Source of the DNA: CBDESM01 sp965205165
GTDB taxonomy: Bacteria > Chloroflexota > Dehalococcoidia > Bin125
Reading direction: 5' to 3'
DNA: 64,000 nucleotides
NCBI GenBank assembly: GCA_965205165.1
Contig: OZ242037.1
Span: forward strand, 310,001-374,000
A program made the translations under genes and the position numbers. The notes beneath the pieces were generated by a model, which was given only the letters and a program-made list of their open reading frames with translations, had not been told where the DNA came from and did no database searches. This document shows, piece by piece, positions 63,724 to 64,000 of the stretch; position 1 is the stretch's first letter; every line of letters begins with the position of its first letter.

Positions 63724-64000
63724 ATGAGCACGACCGAGGATGCGCAACGGCTGGCCGAACTGACCGAACAGATCGCTGAACACGAGCGGACTGTCCGGCA
63801 GCTCAAAGCAGAGAAAGATGCATTGCTCAACCAGCTCCACCCGGCGTTCAACGACGATCTCTACTCGGAGATCGATTTCGGCGACGGCAAGTTGGTGCGT
63901 ACATCCCGCTTGGGCGTGGTTACGTACCGCGGCGGCACGCCGGAGCGGGCTGAGCAGATTCAGGCGTTTCAAGCGTGCGCGGAGACCTCGCATCTCATAG
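63724..64000 (+). CDS. Hypothetical coiled-coil protein (partial, runs off the right edge)
   Basis: From ATG 63724 (with GGAGG 6 nt upstream and TAGGAT about 20 nt before) the frame is open to the edge, giving 92 codons. The N-terminus (RLAELTEQIAEHERTVRQLKAEKDALLNQL) looks like a short coiled coil. A beta-like segment (FGDGKLVRTSRLGVVTYRGG) follows. I recognise no family. Composition is balanced, unlike most of the window. Confidence 0.6.
   Translation, partial: MSTTEDAQRLAELTEQIAEHERTVRQLKAEKDALLNQLHPAFNDDLYSEIDFGDGKLVRTSRLGVVTYRGGTPERAEQIQAFQACAETSHLI

Overview
The window is a 64 kb stretch of a very GC-rich bacterial chromosome carrying about 63 protein genes (two run off the ends) and a block of four tRNA genes (Trp, Leu, Gly, Cys). 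I saw no rRNA, CRISPR array, transposase, integrase or phage structural gene. The gene content fits an uncultured aerobic heterotroph: many CaiB/BaiF CoA-transferases, GlcD/GlcE-type FAD oxidases, HpcH/HpaI, Ldh, RraA and D-2-hydroxyacid dehydrogenase families, a DUF35/thiolase-like pair, and mostly short or absent mRNA leaders. A Chloroflexota (SAR202/Dehalococcoidia-like) or actinobacterial-type lineage would fit. No phylogenetic marker in the window settles it, so the taxonomic call is inference only.

Two genome-wide properties show directly in the sequence. The + strand is G-rich whichever way a gene points: + genes use G-ending codons (GCG, CGG, CTG) and - genes use C-ending codons (GCC, CGC, CTC). 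The whole window therefore behaves as one replichore arm, and stretches that break the pattern stand out as probable imports. In addition, a -10-like hexamer (TANNNT or close) sits 6 to 7 nt in front of the start codon of about a dozen genes, which points to widespread leaderless transcription.

Layout. 0-1.5 kb: a truncated ParB-like gene diverging from a possible PIN toxin pair. 1.5-5 kb: amidase, DinB-like protein, methyltransferase, glycerophosphodiesterase. 5.1-5.5 kb: tRNAs. 5.5-13.4 kb: nicotinamidase and nicotinate phosphoribosyltransferase, siroheme nitrite/sulfite reductase, a solitary DNA methyltransferase with a nuclease-like tail, TrmH, and the DUF35/thiolase-like pair. 13.4-18.3 kb: a compositionally foreign, translationally coupled operon of a GHKL ATPase, two unrecognised proteins and a C5-cytosine methyltransferase. 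18.3-21 kb: MFS transporter, small repeat protein, dehydrogenase. 21-23.3 kb: a HEAT-DNA methyltransferase fusion interrupted by a 23-G tract and overlapped by a CfrBI-like restriction enzyme. 23.4-30 kb: lipoprotein, CoA-transferase, dehydrogenase, an orphan membrane protein, two duplicated tiny basic proteins, a Dph6-like protein. 30-41 kb: HpcH aldolase, Ldh, MarR, efflux pump, glutamate synthase, aminotransferase. 41-49.8 kb: a VTT membrane protein, a flavin reductase, three tandem Panacea toxin-antitoxin-like modules, enoyl-CoA hydratase, SDR, and two GIY-YIG proteins flanking small membrane ORFs. 49.8-64 kb: HEAT-SpoU methyltransferase, HtrA protease, RraA, Crp/Fnr regulator, four CoA-transferases in two divergent pairs, CinA-like protein, GlcD and GlcE.

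The most interesting parts are the apparently phase-variable restriction-modification unit, the GHKL/cytosine-methylase operon, and the triple Panacea array with a conserved partner family I cannot name. These and several smaller defence-like modules are scattered among ordinary catabolic operons rather than gathered on one mobile element.
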